Counted from the first letter of the stretch, positions 1 to 8,588 are shown. The stretch is DNA of 64,000 nucleotides from Verrucomicrobiales bacterium (GCA_024233305.1 JACKPV010000022.1:676223-740222), one strand, 5' to 3'. Notes: generated by a model from the letters alone, not told the origin. A program made the numbers and translations.

Positions 1-386
1 ACAAGCTCATCTCCTACGTGGCGCCCCCCATCACCGCGGTCTTTCTCCTCGGCGTTTTCTGGAAGCGCGCCTCCGGCCCCTCGGCGTTCATCACCCTCAT
101 CGGCGGCATGGGGCTGGGAATGGTCGCGTTCTATGTGGACTGGACCGGACTGTATCGCGGCGACTTCATGTTGATCGCGTTCCTGCTCCTGCTCGCCTGC
201 CTCGCCATCATGGTCGTGACCACGCTGCTGCTGCCCGGCGAGTTGAAGCCGGAGGCGGTGGACCTGGTATGGAACCACTGGTCCGAACCTTTGCGCCTGC
301 GGTGCGGCTCCGGCCTCTCCGACTACCGCATCATGTCCGGCGTGATCCTTGTCATCTTCGCGGTTCTCTATATCCTGTTCCGCTGA
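1..386 (+). CDS. Sodium:solute symporter (SSS family), C-terminal part; 5' end outside window
   Basis: The reading frame is open from the first bases of the window, so the gene starts upstream; the GTG at 18 is only the first start-like codon inside the window. About 127 C-terminal residues are visible. The segment YVAPPITAVFLLGVFWKR is the conserved SSS motif before a late transmembrane helix, and two or three further hydrophobic helices follow, the last ending at the C-terminus (VILVIFAVLYILFR). SSS proteins import sugars or other small solutes with Na+ across the inner membrane. It lies about 20 bases upstream of a mutarotase and leads a deoxysugar catabolic operon, so L-fucose or a related sugar is the inferred substrate. 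Confidence 0.85.
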   Translation, partial: KLISYVAPPITAVFLLGVFWKRASGPSAFITLIGGMGLGMVAFYVDWTGLYRGDFMLIAFLLLLACLAIMVVTTLLLPGELKPEAVDLVWNHWSEPLRLRCGSGLSDYRIMSGVILVIFAVLYILFR

Positions 387-406
387 AGCCCGGAATGACC
401 ACCGCC

Positions 407-811
407 ATGAAACCCGCCCCTGCCCTGCTGGCCGCCCTGCTCCTGACCGGCTGCGCCACCGGTTCGCGTTCGCCCGAACGCTTCGCCTGGGTCACCGGAT
501 TGAAACCGGAGAAGGCCGATTACTACCGCCGTCTCCACGCCGATCCCTGGCCCGCCGTCAACCGGACCCTCAAGGACTGCCACATCCGCAACTTCTCGAT
601 CCACGAGTGCGAAATCGACGGGCGCCTCTACCTGTTCGCCTACCTCGAATACACCGGCAAGGACTTCGCGGCGGACATGGAGCAAATGGCCGCCGACCCG
701 GAAACCCAGCGTTGGTGGAAGGAAACCGATCCCTGCCAGTCTCCCCTGCCCCCGGCCGCCGCCGCCGGCAAGATCTGGACCGACATGCAGGAACTCTACT
801 TCCTGAAGTAG
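407..811 (+). CDS. L-rhamnose/L-fucose mutarotase-like lipoprotein (RhaM family)
   Basis: The 134-residue product has a lipoprotein signal (MKPAPALLAALLLTGC, lipobox LTGC, Cys16) followed by an almost complete RhaM/DUF718 domain. Family hallmarks are the YYRRLHADPW segment carrying the active-site His, the NFSIHE and YLFAYLEY strands, and the AADPETQRWWKETDPC motif with paired Trp. The family interconverts alpha and beta anomers of 6-deoxy-hexoses. The ATG at 395 is in frame and four residues longer; 407 is preferred because it puts Lys at position 2 of the signal peptide. A mutarotase as a lipoprotein is unusual, since characterised members are cytoplasmic, and suggests it acts in the periplasm. 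The downstream fuconate genes make L-fucose the more likely substrate than L-rhamnose. Confidence 0.8.
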   Translation: MKPAPALLAALLLTGCATGSRSPERFAWVTGLKPEKADYYRRLHADPWPAVNRTLKDCHIRNFSIHECEIDGRLYLFAYLEYTGKDFAADMEQMAADPETQRWWKETDPCQSPLPPAAAAGKIWTDMQELYFLK

Positions 812-841
812 CTGCCGTAGCGCGTTCCCCGCCGACCGCCC

Positions 842-1666
842 GTGAACCCGGCCCGCCCCGCCCCCCGCAACGACCGCCTCGCCGGGCGCGTGGCGCTCGT
901 CACCGGCGGAGCGGCCGGCATCGGCGCGGCCATCGTCCGGCAGTTCGTCGCCGAAGGAGCGCGGGTCCTGGTGGGTGACCGGGACCAACCCCGCGGGGAG
1001 GCGCTTTGCGCGTCGCTCGGACCGGCCACCGTCTTTCGGGCGCTGGACGTCGCCGACGCCGACTCCTTCCGGGCGGCGATCCAGGACCTGGTCGCCCGGT
1101 GGGGACGGCTGGACATCCTGGTGAACAACGCGGGCATCGCGTTGCCCGCTGAAACCGTGCAGCACACGACGCTGCCCCAGTTCGAGCAGTTGATCGACGT
1201 CAACCTGCGCAGCGTCTTTCTCGGCTGCAAGTTCGCCCACCCACATCTTCGCGCGGCGCGCGGTTGCGTGTTGAACATCTCGAGCATGGCCGGCGTCACG
1301 GGCCAGGAGCGCCACGCCGTCTACGGCGCCACCAAGGGCGCCATCAACGCGCTGACCAAATGTGCCGCCGTCGACTGGGGCCGCGAAGGGATCCGCATCA
1401 ACGCCCTGTGCCCGGCGGGAGTTCGCACCGACACCCTGCGTGCCTGGATCGCCACCCAACCGGATGCGGCGGGCATCGAGACCTACCTGCGGCAGATTCA
1501 CGCCCTGGGCTACTGTCCGGAACCGGACGAAATCGCGACCGTCGCCGCCTTCCTTTGCAGCGACGAGGCCCGGTTCATCACCGGTTGCATCCTGCCCGTC
1601 AGCGGCGGCAGCGAATGCGGCTACAACGTCCACGCGCCATTTTCGCTCGCGGATCCGCAATCATGA
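842..1666 (+). CDS. SDR-family NAD(P)-dependent dehydrogenase of the deoxysugar operon
   Basis: A classical 274-residue short-chain dehydrogenase/reductase with a GTG start. The cofactor motif TGGAAGIG is at 21-28, NNAG at 95-98, and the catalytic Ser148, Tyr161, Lys165 are in normal spacing. By analogy with the Xanthomonas L-fucose pathway it is either L-fucose dehydrogenase or 2-keto-3-deoxy-L-fuconate 4-dehydrogenase; the sequence alone does not separate these. It sits 30 bases after the mutarotase and ahead of the MtaB-like gene. The tail after residue 255 (SGGSECGYN onwards) is slightly longer than in typical SDRs. About 106 bases without a gene follow. Confidence 0.85.
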   Translation: MNPARPAPRNDRLAGRVALVTGGAAGIGAAIVRQFVAEGARVLVGDRDQPRGEALCASLGPATVFRALDVADADSFRAAIQDLVARWGRLDILVNNAGIALPAETVQHTTLPQFEQLIDVNLRSVFLGCKFAHPHLRAARGCVLNISSMAGVTGQERHAVYGATKGAINALTKCAAVDWGREGIRINALCPAGVRTDTLRAWIATQPDAAGIETYLRQIHALGYCPEPDEIATVAAFLCSDEARFITGCILPVSGGSECGYNVHAPFSLADPQS

Positions 1667-1772
1667 ACGTGTCGTCCCACCCTGCCATTCACCTCCCCGT
1701 CACCCCGAAACTTCGCGGCCCCCGCCAGCCCGGCGCCGGAAGGACGCAACAGTTCCCATCCACACCGCTCCC

Positions 1773-3155
1773 ATGAAAGTCTACAACTCACTCGCCATCG
1801 CCGACGCGGCCGATCTCCGTTTCGGGTTTGCTCCGAAACCGCTGAAGACCCGCGACGGTTTGATCCTGGGTGGCGGCACGGTCTATCCGGAACTCAACTT
1901 CACCCTGCCCACCATGCTCGTGGATGCCTCGACGATGCCCGAGGTGCGGCAGCACTACCGCGACATCATCCGGAGCGCCGGCCGACGGGCCGCCGAACTC
2001 GAGGCGCCGGGCCTGGTCGTCGAGTTCGAGACCCTGCCCCCGATGACCGAAAACCCGGATTGGGGCATCGAACTCACGCGCATCCTGCTCGATGGGCTTG
2101 AGGAGGCCCGCAGCCGGCACGGCCTCAAAAGCACCCTCCGCATCACACCGAACGACACCCGGGAAATGGAACGTCCCCCCCGCATGCGTCAGGGCCGGCT
2201 CTACGAGGCCATGCTTCGGACCTTCGAGGGCTGCGCCGCCGCGGGAGCGGAACTCCTCAGCATCGAGTCCGTCGGCGGCAAGGAAGTCCACGATGACGCC
2301 CTCCTCAACGGCGACCTGCGCGGCGTGCTCTTCGCCTTGTGCGTGATGGGCGTGCGCGACATGCGATTCCTTTGGTCCGGGCTGGATGCCATCGCCCGCC
2401 GCCACGGGGCGCATTGCGCCGGCGACACCGCCTGCGGCTTCGGGAACACCGCCATGGTGCTGGCGGAACAACGGATGATCCCCCGGGTGTTCGCAGCGGT
2501 GGTCCGGGCGGTTTCCGCGGTGCGAACGCTCGTCGGTTACGAATGCGGCGCGGTCGGGCCCGGCAAGGATTGCGCCTACGAGAACCCCATCCTCAAAGCC
2601 ATCACCGGTTTCCCGATGGCGATGGAGGGAAAGGCCGCCGCCTGCGCCCACTCGAGTCCGTTGGGCAACATCGCCGCCGCGACCTGCGACACGTGGAGCA
2701 ACGAATCGGTCCAACACATCAAGCTGCTCGGCGGGATGGCGCCCACCTGTTGCCTGGAACAACTCATCTACGATTGCCGCCTGATGAACCAGGCCCTGGC
2801 CGACGGCAAGGACGCCGCGCTCAGCTACCGCAAGTGGATGGTCCACTCGGATGCCGGCCTCGATCCGCAAGCCCACGTGCTGACGCCCGAAAACGCCGTC
2901 GCCATCGCTGCGGCAATCGTTCGCGCCGACACGCCCTTGAAAGCCGGTCGCGCCGCCGCCCTGACCGCCCTGGAGCAAATCCGCCGCGGTCACCGCGAAG
3001 GTCGCCTCAAGCTGCCGCCCCGCGAAGTGCCCTGGCTTGATCGCATGCAGCGAACCCTGGAGGGCATTCCCGACGACGAAACCAGGTTCATCGACGAGAT
3101 GATGGCGGCCGTGGACACCAGCAAGTTCGTGGCCGCCGACTACGACCTGGGTTGA
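1773..3155 (+). CDS. MtaB-like zinc methyltransferase (methanol:corrinoid methyltransferase family)
   Basis: The 460-residue product matches MtaB, the methanol-cobalamin methyltransferase B subunit of methanogens and acetogens, over its whole length; MtaB of Methanosarcina is about 460 residues. Conserved blocks include LILGGGTVYPELNFTLP, the strand ending LLSIESVGGKEVHDD, GDTACGFGNTAMVLAEQ, and YECGAVGPGKDCAYENP. Glu165, Cys221 and Cys267 fall where the MtaB zinc ligands (Glu164, Cys220, Cys269) lie, so the metal site looks intact. Family enzymes transfer a methyl group from a small methyl donor to a corrinoid protein. No corrinoid protein (MtaC) or MtaA is seen in the window. It lies between the SDR and L-fuconate dehydratase genes, so a role on a methoxylated sugar or a derived methyl compound is possible, but this is inference. 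Confidence 0.8.
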   Translation: MKVYNSLAIADAADLRFGFAPKPLKTRDGLILGGGTVYPELNFTLPTMLVDASTMPEVRQHYRDIIRSAGRRAAELEAPGLVVEFETLPPMTENPDWGIELTRILLDGLEEARSRHGLKSTLRITPNDTREMERPPRMRQGRLYEAMLRTFEGCAAAGAELLSIESVGGKEVHDDALLNGDLRGVLFALCVMGVRDMRFLWSGLDAIARRHGAHCAGDTACGFGNTAMVLAEQRMIPRVFAAVVRAVSAVRTLVGYECGAVGPGKDCAYENPILKAITGFPMAMEGKAAACAHSSPLGNIAAATCDTWSNESVQHIKLLGGMAPTCCLEQLIYDCRLMNQALADGKDAALSYRKWMVHSDAGLDPQAHVLTPENAVAIAAAIVRADTPLKAGRAAALTALEQIRRGHREGRLKLPPREVPWLDRMQRTLEGIPDDETRFIDEMMAAVDTSKFVAADYDLG

Positions 3156-3188
3156 CCTTTCCTCCGTGCGCCCCCGACGCCCCCATCG

Positions 3189-4415
3189 ATGATCCAAGCC
3201 ATCACCACCCGCGACGCCCGTTTTGTCCTCGGCGGGGGCCATGGCAGCGACGCCATCCACAAGGACCCGGTCTATTCCTACGCGGTCACCGAACTCCGGG
3301 ACGAGCAGGGCCGCGCCGGCACGGGCTTCGCCTTCACCCTGGGCGCCGGAAATGAACTCGTGTGTGAGGCCGCGCGCTTCCATGCGCAGTCGCTCGTGGG
3401 CCGGGACATCGAGGAACTCATGGCCGGCTTCGGCGCGCATCTCAAGGCGATGGCGGATGAACCACGCTTCCGCTGGCTGGGCCCGCACAAGGGCGTCACG
3501 CACCTCGCGCTCGCGTCGGTCGTCAATGCCGTTTGGGATCTGTGGGCCCGGACCCGCGGTGTGCCGCTGTGGAGGCTGCTGCTCGACCTCACTCCCGAGC
3601 AGGTGGTGGCGACGCTCGACCTTTCCTACCTCGAGGACGTTTTGACACCAGGGGAAGCCCGCGAACGCCTCCGTCGCGAAGCGCCCGGTCGGCCGGCGCG
3701 CGAGGGAATCCTGGCGACGGGTTATCCCGGCTACGACACCAGCGTCGGCTGGTTCGATTACCCCGATGCCCAAATCCGCGAGAACTGCCGCCGCGCCCTG
3801 GACACCGGGTTCACCGCGATGAAACTCAAGGTCGGCTCGCCCGATCCCGAAAGGGACCTCCGGCGGGCGGGTCTGGTGCGCGAGGTCGCCGGCCCGGAGA
3901 TCCGCGTCATGCTGGACGCCAACCAGCAATGGACGCTCCCGCAAGCCCTGAACATCGGCCCGCGATTGCGCGCGATGGATCCGTTCTGGATCGAGGAACC
4001 GACCCATCCGGACGACGTCCTGGCCCATCAAACCCTCGCCCGCGCCCTCGCCCCGACCCGCCTGGCACTCGGCGAGCACGTCCCCAACCGCGTCCTCTTC
4101 AAGAACTACCTCCAGGCCCGTTGCGCCGGGTTCATCCAGGTCGATGCCGTCCGGGTGGCCGGGGTCAGCGAGTTCCTCGCCGTAAGCCTGCTGTGCCGGA
4201 AGTTCGGTGTCCCCGTGGTCCCGCACGTCGGCGATATGGGGCAGCTTCACCAGCACCTCGTGCTCTTCAACCGGATCGCGCTCGGCCACGAAACGGTTTT
4301 TCTCGAACACATCCCCCATCTGCGCCGCCATTTCGTCGAACCCTGCCGGGTGGAAGGCGGCGTCTACCGCACCCCGCAGGAGCCGGGCAGCAGCTGCGCG
4401 CTCAAACCGGAATGA
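3189..4415 (+). CDS. fucD: L-fuconate dehydratase (enolase superfamily, mandelate racemase group)
   Basis: A 408-residue enolase-superfamily protein with the fuconate dehydratase pattern. Visible features are the YPGYDTSVGWFDYPD loop, MKLKVG with the KxK bases Lys212 and Lys214, metal ligands Asp243 (LDANQQW), Glu269 (WIEEPTHPDD) and Glu296 (GEHVPNR), and the Asp319/His346 acid-base pair. The reaction dehydrates L-fuconate to 2-keto-3-deoxy-L-fuconate. It is slightly shorter than the characterised Xanthomonas enzyme (about 440 residues). It starts 33 bases after the MtaB-like gene and its stop overlaps the next start (ATGA at 4412-4415), indicating one operon. A closely related acid-sugar dehydratase specificity cannot be excluded. 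Confidence 0.85.
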   Translation: MIQAITTRDARFVLGGGHGSDAIHKDPVYSYAVTELRDEQGRAGTGFAFTLGAGNELVCEAARFHAQSLVGRDIEELMAGFGAHLKAMADEPRFRWLGPHKGVTHLALASVVNAVWDLWARTRGVPLWRLLLDLTPEQVVATLDLSYLEDVLTPGEARERLRREAPGRPAREGILATGYPGYDTSVGWFDYPDAQIRENCRRALDTGFTAMKLKVGSPDPERDLRRAGLVREVAGPEIRVMLDANQQWTLPQALNIGPRLRAMDPFWIEEPTHPDDVLAHQTLARALAPTRLALGEHVPNRVLFKNYLQARCAGFIQVDAVRVAGVSEFLAVSLLCRKFGVPVVPHVGDMGQLHQHLVLFNRIALGHETVFLEHIPHLRRHFVEPCRVEGGVYRTPQEPGSSCALKPE

Positions 4416-5278
4416 AACCGCCCGCCATTTCCTTCACCGACGCTCACGTCCATTTCTGGGATCCCGCCCGTTTCCGCTACGCGTGGCTGGCGGACCTCCC
4501 GGCGCTCAACCGGCCTTTCCTCCCCGCCGATTTCGCCGCCGCTTCCCGCGAAACGCCGCCCACCGAAATGGTCTTCGTCGAGTGCGGCGCCGACCCCGGC
4601 CAAAGCCTGGCGGAAGTGGACTGGGCCATCGACCTCGCCCGTTCCGAACCCCGGCTCAAGGGCATCGTCGCCCATGCGCCGATCGAACGGGGCCCGGACG
4701 TCCGGACGGATCTCGAGGCCCTCTCCCGCCGCCCCCTGGTCAAGGGCGTCCGCCGCCTGTTGCAGGGCGAACGAGACCCCGGCTTCTGCCGGGAACCTGC
4801 GTTCGTTGCCGGCGTTTCGTTGCTGGCCGAATTCGGCTTCACCTTCGACCTGTGCGTGCGACCGGACCAGTTGTCGCCCGTTGCGGAGCTTGTCCGCCGG
4901 GCGCCGGGCGTTGTGTTCGTCCTCGATCATTGCGGCAAACCGGACATCCGCAGCGGCCACCTCGAACCGTGGGCAACTCACCTGCGGTCCCTCGCCGCCC
5001 TGCCCAACGTCGTCTGCAAGCTGTCCGGACTCGCCACCGAGGCCCGTTGGGCGGACTGGAGCGCGGAAGACCTGCGACCGTATCTCGCCCACGCCCTCGA
5101 TTGCTTCGGATTCCGAAGGGTCCTGTTCGGCGGCGATTGGCCCGTGGCAACCCTGGCCACGACCTGCCCGCAGTGGCGAAGGACGGTCGAGGAACTGCTT
5201 TCCAATGCCACCCCGGACGATCTCGAGGCCGCGTTTCGGTCCAACGCGAGACGTATTTATCAGCTCGGACGGACCTGA
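4412..5278 (+). CDS. L-fuconolactonase-type amidohydrolase (amidohydrolase family 2)
   Basis: A 288-residue COG3618-type TIM-barrel hydrolase. The N-terminal metal motif is DAHVHFWDP (His12, His14), followed by the family segment FRYAWLADLP. A conserved histidine is in VLDHCGKPD, and the barrel-closing FGGDWPV carries the usual catalytic Asp. Members hydrolyse aldonolactones or related cyclic compounds; beside fuconate dehydratase the expected reaction is L-fucono-lactone to L-fuconate. It is translationally coupled to fucD by a four-base overlap. It is the last gene of the plus-strand operon, and the next gene is convergent, 83 bases away. No clear rho-independent terminator is visible in that gap. 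Confidence 0.85.
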   Translation: MKPPAISFTDAHVHFWDPARFRYAWLADLPALNRPFLPADFAAASRETPPTEMVFVECGADPGQSLAEVDWAIDLARSEPRLKGIVAHAPIERGPDVRTDLEALSRRPLVKGVRRLLQGERDPGFCREPAFVAGVSLLAEFGFTFDLCVRPDQLSPVAELVRRAPGVVFVLDHCGKPDIRSGHLEPWATHLRSLAALPNVVCKLSGLATEARWADWSAEDLRPYLAHALDCFGFRRVLFGGDWPVATLATTCPQWRRTVEELLSNATPDDLEAAFRSNARRIYQLGRT

Positions 5279-5361
5279 CGGAAGGACTTGGGAAACGGCC
5301 CGCGCGGGAGGCGGGAAGGCGGGCAACGCCGGACGGACGGACGGAGGGCTCCGGGCAGGGT

Positions 5362-6081
5362 TCAGAGTTCCATGCCGCGCTCGTAATAGAGCAGCCGTCC
5401 GCAGCTCGAGCAGGTGGCTATTTCACTGCCGCTCCGGCAGGTCAGGAGCAGGTGGGGTTGGAGCTTCATGTGACAACCGCCGCAAATCCCCCGGTCGACC
5501 CCCACCAGCACGCGGTCGCCCTTGGTTTTCCGCAACCGCTCGTAACGGCTGCGCAGACCGTCCTCCACGGCTTCGGCCAGGGAGTCCCGCCCGGACTGGG
5601 TAGCGCCCAGCTGGTCATGCAGGTTCTTCTGCCGCGCTTCGAGGTCGGCCAGTTCACGCTCGACCTCGGCCCCGATCCCGGCGGCCTCGTTTGCCGCGGC
5701 CTGGGCCGCCTGCTCGGCCTGCTCGGTCTGCTCCATCAACTCGAGTTGCTGGTCCTCCAGCTTCGAGATCTTCCGGCGGGCGCCCTCGATCTCCCGACCC
5801 AACGCCTGGTACTCGTCGTTCTTCTTGGTCTGGAATTGCTGGAGGGAGAACCGATGGATGTTCTCCTGCTGGGTTTCGACCTCGAGTTCGAGCTGCTTGC
5901 GCGCCGTCTCGAGTTCCATCACGACCTTGCGCGCCGCCTCCGCTTTCGCCCGGGCCGCGGCGGCCTTCTGTTGCTTCGCAAGGCGCTGCGGCGGAATGAC
6001 GGCCAGTTCCGCCTCCAGACTGCCGATCTGGCGGTCGCGGTCCTGCAGGATCAGTAGCTTTTCAATCGCTTCCAGCATCAC
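5362..6081 (-). CDS. Zinc-ribbon, coiled-coil protein (COG1579/CT398 family)
   Basis: A 239-residue protein with two parts. Residues about 10-170 form a long helical hairpin rich in Glu, Arg, Gln and Ala. The C-terminus is a C4 zinc ribbon with CGGC and CSSC knuckles. This is the COG1579 architecture (Chlamydia CT398, Helicobacter HP0958). In other bacteria these proteins bind RNA polymerase sigma-54 or flagellar export components, but in most genomes their job is unknown. The length is typical. It follows the ABC ATPase gene on the same strand with a 65-base gap, and converges on the fucose operon. Confidence 0.8.
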   Translation of the reverse strand: MMLEAIEKLLILQDRDRQIGSLEAELAVIPPQRLAKQQKAAAARAKAEAARKVVMELETARKQLELEVETQQENIHRFSLQQFQTKKNDEYQALGREIEGARRKISKLEDQQLELMEQTEQAEQAAQAAANEAAGIGAEVERELADLEARQKNLHDQLGATQSGRDSLAEAVEDGLRSRYERLRKTKGDRVLVGVDRGICGGCHMKLQPHLLLTCRSGSEIATCSSCGRLLYYERGMEL

Positions 6082-6146
6082 GTTCGCCGCTCGGGCGAAC
6101 CGCCATGCTAGGGACCGCCGCCATGCACGTCAACCCGGCCATGCCC

Positions 6147-7127
6147 TCACTTTTCGGTGAACAACCGGCGGATCACCTCCTCGATCGGCACCTCCTGAAT
6201 GTCGATGTCGCTCACCGGCAGTTCGTCCAGCAGCGCCTTGCAAACCGGAATGACCCGGCGACGCTTCACCCGCATGCGCACCATCAGCTCGTTCCGCTCG
6301 ACCACCTCCCCGTACGCCGAAAGCTCCGCCGGAACCGCCGCCCCGCCCGCCTCCAGACGGATCGTCACCAGCTTGAAATCGACGAACCGATCCAGAATCT
6401 CCGCCAGTCGCCCGTCGAAAAAAATCCGTCCGTGATCGATGATGATCACCCGGTCGCACAGCTCCTGGATGTCCGCCATGTAATGGCTCGTCAACAGGAT
6501 GGTCGTGCGTTGCGTCGCGTTATGGTGTTTCAGAAACTCGCGGACCGTCTTCTGCGAAACCACGTCCAGCCCGATCGTGGGTTCGTCGAGGAAAAGGACC
6601 CGCGGACGATGCAACAGGGCGGCGATAAGCTCCATCTTCATCCGCTCGCCCAGCGAGAGTTCGCGCACCATGACGTTGAGCTTGGACTCGACGCCCAGCA
6701 GCGCGGAAAGCTCGGCCACCGTGGACTCGAAATCGGCCCGGGGAATCCCGTAGATCTCGGCGTTCAATTCGAGGGATTCCCGGGACGGCAGGTCCCACCA
6801 GAGCTGATTCTTCTGGCCGAGCAGCAGGGCAAACTGCCGCCGATACCCGTCGGCCCGCTCCCACGGAACGTAACCCAGCACCCGCGCCCCGCCCGCGGTC
6901 GGATACAACAGGCCGGCCAGCATCTTGAGGGTGGTCGTCTTGCCCGCGCCGTTGGGTCCGAGAAAGCCGACGAGTTCCCCCTCTTCAACGCGGAAATCCA
7001 GGTGATCGACCGCCTGCGTCTCCTCCATCTCGCGACGAAACAGGCCCCGCACGGCCCCGCGCAGTCCGGGCTGCTTGCGGTACGTTCGGTAGCTCTTGGA
7101 CAGCTGGCTGACCTCGATCACACTCAT
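6147..7127 (-). CDS. ABC transporter ATP-binding protein (COG4586-like)
   Basis: A 326-residue ATPase. Walker A is GPNGAGKT (57-64). The LLLGQKNQLWWDLPSRES segment after the Q-loop is diagnostic for the COG4586 subgroup of ABC-2 exporters. The signature is LSLGERMKME, Walker B is VLFLDEPTIGLD, and a switch His follows in LLTSHYMAD. The C-terminal 90 residues are a DUF4162-like regulatory tail. In other genomes this ATPase is encoded next to two ABC-2 permeases; none is seen here, since the flanking genes are dnaA and the zinc-ribbon protein. The permeases are either elsewhere or lost. The exported substrate is unknown. Confidence 0.85.
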   Translation of the reverse strand: MSVIEVSQLSKSYRTYRKQPGLRGAVRGLFRREMEETQAVDHLDFRVEEGELVGFLGPNGAGKTTTLKMLAGLLYPTAGGARVLGYVPWERADGYRRQFALLLGQKNQLWWDLPSRESLELNAEIYGIPRADFESTVAELSALLGVESKLNVMVRELSLGERMKMELIAALLHRPRVLFLDEPTIGLDVVSQKTVREFLKHHNATQRTTILLTSHYMADIQELCDRVIIIDHGRIFFDGRLAEILDRFVDFKLVTIRLEAGGAAVPAELSAYGEVVERNELMVRMRVKRRRVIPVCKALLDELPVSDIDIQEVPIEEVIRRLFTEK

Positions 7128-7199
7128 CCGGGGAGCCTGACGAAACGGAGCGCCGCAAGGCGAGCCGGGAGCGGGCCGGCGATCCTCCCGAGCAACGGC

Positions 7200-8588
7200 C
7201 TAAACCTGCAGCTGCCGCTCAAGCAACTCGACGGTCTGGCGCACGTTCGGATCCACTTCCATGCGCCCGGCCACCAGGCGCGAGGCGTGCAGCACCGTGC
7301 CGTGGTCGCGCCCGCCGAAGGCCTCCCCGATGGCGCTGAGGGAAAGGGACGTGAGCTTGCGGGTCAAATACATCGCCACCTGCCGCGCGAAAGCGATGTG
7401 CTCGGGGCGGCGACGGCTGGTCATGTCCGCCAAGCGCACATCGTAGTGCGTCGAAACACACTGCTGGATCATGTCCACGGTAACGACATGCCGGCTTTCT
7501 TCGAGCAGCTGTTCGCGCAGGATCTGTTCCGCCAGCTCAATGCCGATCGCCTCGCGCGGTTTGCGGGAGAGGGCCAGGGTGGCGCCCAACTTGGCGAGCG
7601 CCCCCTCGAGCCGGCGCACGTTGGAGCGGAACCGCTCGGCCATGAACTCGAGCACGGGCTCCGGCAGGTCGAGCTTGTACTGGGCCTGCTTCTTGCGCAA
7701 AATCGCCAGCCGCGTCTCGACATCCGGCGGTTGCAGGTCCGCGAGCAGCCCCCACTCGAAACGCGAGACGAGCCGTTGTTCGAGCCCCTCGATCTCGCCA
7801 ACGGGCCGGTCCGAGGTCAGCACGATCTGGCGGTGCGCCTCGTGCAGCGCGTTGAACGTATGGAAGAACTCCTCCTGAATCCGGTCCTTCTTCTGCAGGA
7901 AATGAATGTCGTCGATCAGCAGCATGTCCACGTTCCGGTACTTGCGGCGGAACCGGCTGAGGTCGTTGTTCCGAATGCCCTCGATGAACTCGTTGGTGAA
8001 CCGCTCCGTCGTGACGTAGACGATCCGGGCGTTGCGGCGCTCCTGACCGACGTGATGGCCCACTGCGTGCAGCAGGTGGGTCTTGCCCAATCCGGTGCGC
8101 CCGTAAAGAAAGAGCGGGTTCCAGGTCTTGCCCGGAGCCTGGGCCACCGAGAGGGCGGCGGCATGGGCGAAACTCGCGTTCTGCCCGACGACGAACGTCT
8201 CGAACGTGTAATTCGGATTGAGCCCGCTGACCAGGGGACCGGACTCGCGCGGCTTGGGGGAAGGCGGCGGGGGCGCCGCCGGCGCGGCGGGGACCGGCGC
8301 GGCCATGGACGGCGCCGGCTCGACGGCATCCGCGCCCCCCGGGCGCACAGTGAACCGCACCGCCATTTCCCGCCCGGTGTGGTGCTTGAGAATCTCCTGG
8401 ATCAGGCTCCGGTAGTTGTTGGTCAGCCAGAGTTCATGAAACTCGTTGCCGGCCTCGACCACGATCTCCTCGCCGTTCAGCGAACGGGCCTTCAGACTGG
8501 CGAACCAGAGGTTGAAAATCTCCGCGGAAACCATCCCGCGCAACACGCGACGAACATCGTTCCAGAGCTTCTGACAGGGGGATTGCAT
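7200..8588 (-). CDS. dnaA: Chromosomal replication initiator DnaA
   Basis: The 462-residue product has all four DnaA domains: an N-terminal DnaB-interaction domain (WNDVRRVLRG), a short Pro/Ala-rich linker (about 95-130), the AAA+ domain with Walker A GRTGLGKT (163-170, Lys169) and Walker B LLIDD (223-227), and the C-terminal DNA-binding domain with the DnaA signature GGRDHGTVLHASRLV. It starts the chromosome cycle by melting oriC. dnaN is not next to it; the downstream gene on the same strand is an ABC ATPase. Upstream lies a 491-base gene-free region with TTATTCAC(A/C) sites, suitable for autoregulation or an origin. Confidence 0.97.
   Translation of the reverse strand: MQSPCQKLWNDVRRVLRGMVSAEIFNLWFASLKARSLNGEEIVVEAGNEFHELWLTNNYRSLIQEILKHHTGREMAVRFTVRPGGADAVEPAPSMAAPVPAAPAAPPPPSPKPRESGPLVSGLNPNYTFETFVVGQNASFAHAAALSVAQAPGKTWNPLFLYGRTGLGKTHLLHAVGHHVGQERRNARIVYVTTERFTNEFIEGIRNNDLSRFRRKYRNVDMLLIDDIHFLQKKDRIQEEFFHTFNALHEAHRQIVLTSDRPVGEIEGLEQRLVSRFEWGLLADLQPPDVETRLAILRKKQAQYKLDLPEPVLEFMAERFRSNVRRLEGALAKLGATLALSRKPREAIGIELAEQILREQLLEESRHVVTVDMIQQCVSTHYDVRLADMTSRRRPEHIAFARQVAMYLTRKLTSLSLSAIGEAFGGRDHGTVLHASRLVAGRMEVDPNVRQTVELLERQLQV

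Noticed and set aside
1788..4331. Long open frame on the minus strand opposite the fucose operon
   Set aside because: It is antisense to two well-supported genes, is rich in Arg/His/Gly with no family motif, and is expected in GC-rich DNA.
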